This document shows positions 34,610 through 34,695 of a DNA stretch of 34,695 nucleotides, one piece after another. Under the pieces are notes generated by a model. That model was not told the DNA's origin, did no database searches, and was given only the letters and a program-made list of their open reading frames with translations. The stretch spans positions 1 to 34,695 of the IMG/VR virus record IMGVR_UViG_3300042503_000997; one strand, given 5' to 3'. The DNA comes from a virus. How positions within the stretch are numbered: the first letter of the stretch is position 1; the number at the start of each line of letters is the position of its first letter. Both the position numbers and the translations under genes were made by a program.

Positions 34610-34695
34610 ATGGCAAAAGCAAAATCTGGTGGCGGAAATACTAAGATTTCCTTTACTAATCAAAAGAAGGGCAAGACATCAATTGGTGGTAGTGC
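34610..34695 (+). CDS. N-terminal part of a small basic protein downstream of gp4 (partial)
   Basis: The ATG at 34610 has a strong AAGGAGA ribosome-binding site and lies 14 bases after the gp4 stop. The first 28 residues (MAKAKSGGGNTKISFTNQKK...) are basic, Gly/Ser-rich and probably flexible. The gene runs off the right edge of the window, so its length and function are not visible. It is probably co-transcribed with gp4. A small Lys-rich protein beside gp4 would fit the marine T4-like pattern, from memory only. Confidence 0.65.
   Translation, partial: MAKAKSGGGNTKISFTNQKKGKTSIGGS

Overview
The window is part of the structural (late) region of a large T4-like tailed phage genome (myovirus), most like the marine T4-type phages of cyanobacteria, SAR11 and similar hosts. 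The evidence is a baseplate gene block in near-T4 order (gp48, gp53, gp27-like hub, gp5-like spike, gp25, gp6, gp7-like, gp8), a T4 gp4-type head-completion nuclease, eight exact copies of the T4-type late promoter TATAAATA (all on the minus strand), and structural proteins seen mainly in marine T4-like phages (a DUF4815 protein and fibre-like proteins). The host cannot be named from this window. No tRNA, integrase, CRISPR array or insertion sequence was seen.

Layout: (1) 1-474, minus strand: two fibre or baseplate accessory genes, the first cut by the window edge. (2) 525-4707, plus strand: a compact cassette of four tandem paralogous GT-A-like glycosyltransferases, a Rossmann methyltransferase-like protein and a coiled-coil protein. 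(3) 6505-4676, minus strand: a three-gene unit (conserved unknown, a fifth and different glycosyltransferase, a 2OG-Fe(II) oxygenase-like protein) with a sigma70-like promoter in front. (4) 12413-6576, minus strand: a small coiled-coil protein, a fibre-like protein and two giant paralogous proteins built of Gly-aromatic tetrapeptide repeats. (5) 18720-12415: a 2101-residue DUF4815 structural protein with a PAPT linker. (6) 34093-18735, minus strand: the baseplate genes from gp48 down to gp8. (7) 34137-34695, plus strand: the gp4 nuclease and the start of a small gene.

How it works together: regions 4-6 encode the baseplate hub, spike, wedges and peripheral fibres, transcribed right to left from late promoters, several of which lie inside the 3' end of the preceding gene. 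Genes are packed tightly, with repeated TAA-N-ATG or ATGA junctions that suggest translational coupling. The spike function is split over two proteins carrying different peptidoglycan hydrolase domains (GH19-like and M15-like). The glycosyltransferase, methyltransferase and oxygenase genes lie next to the repeat-rich fibre genes and may modify virion or host surface molecules, but this is inference from position only.
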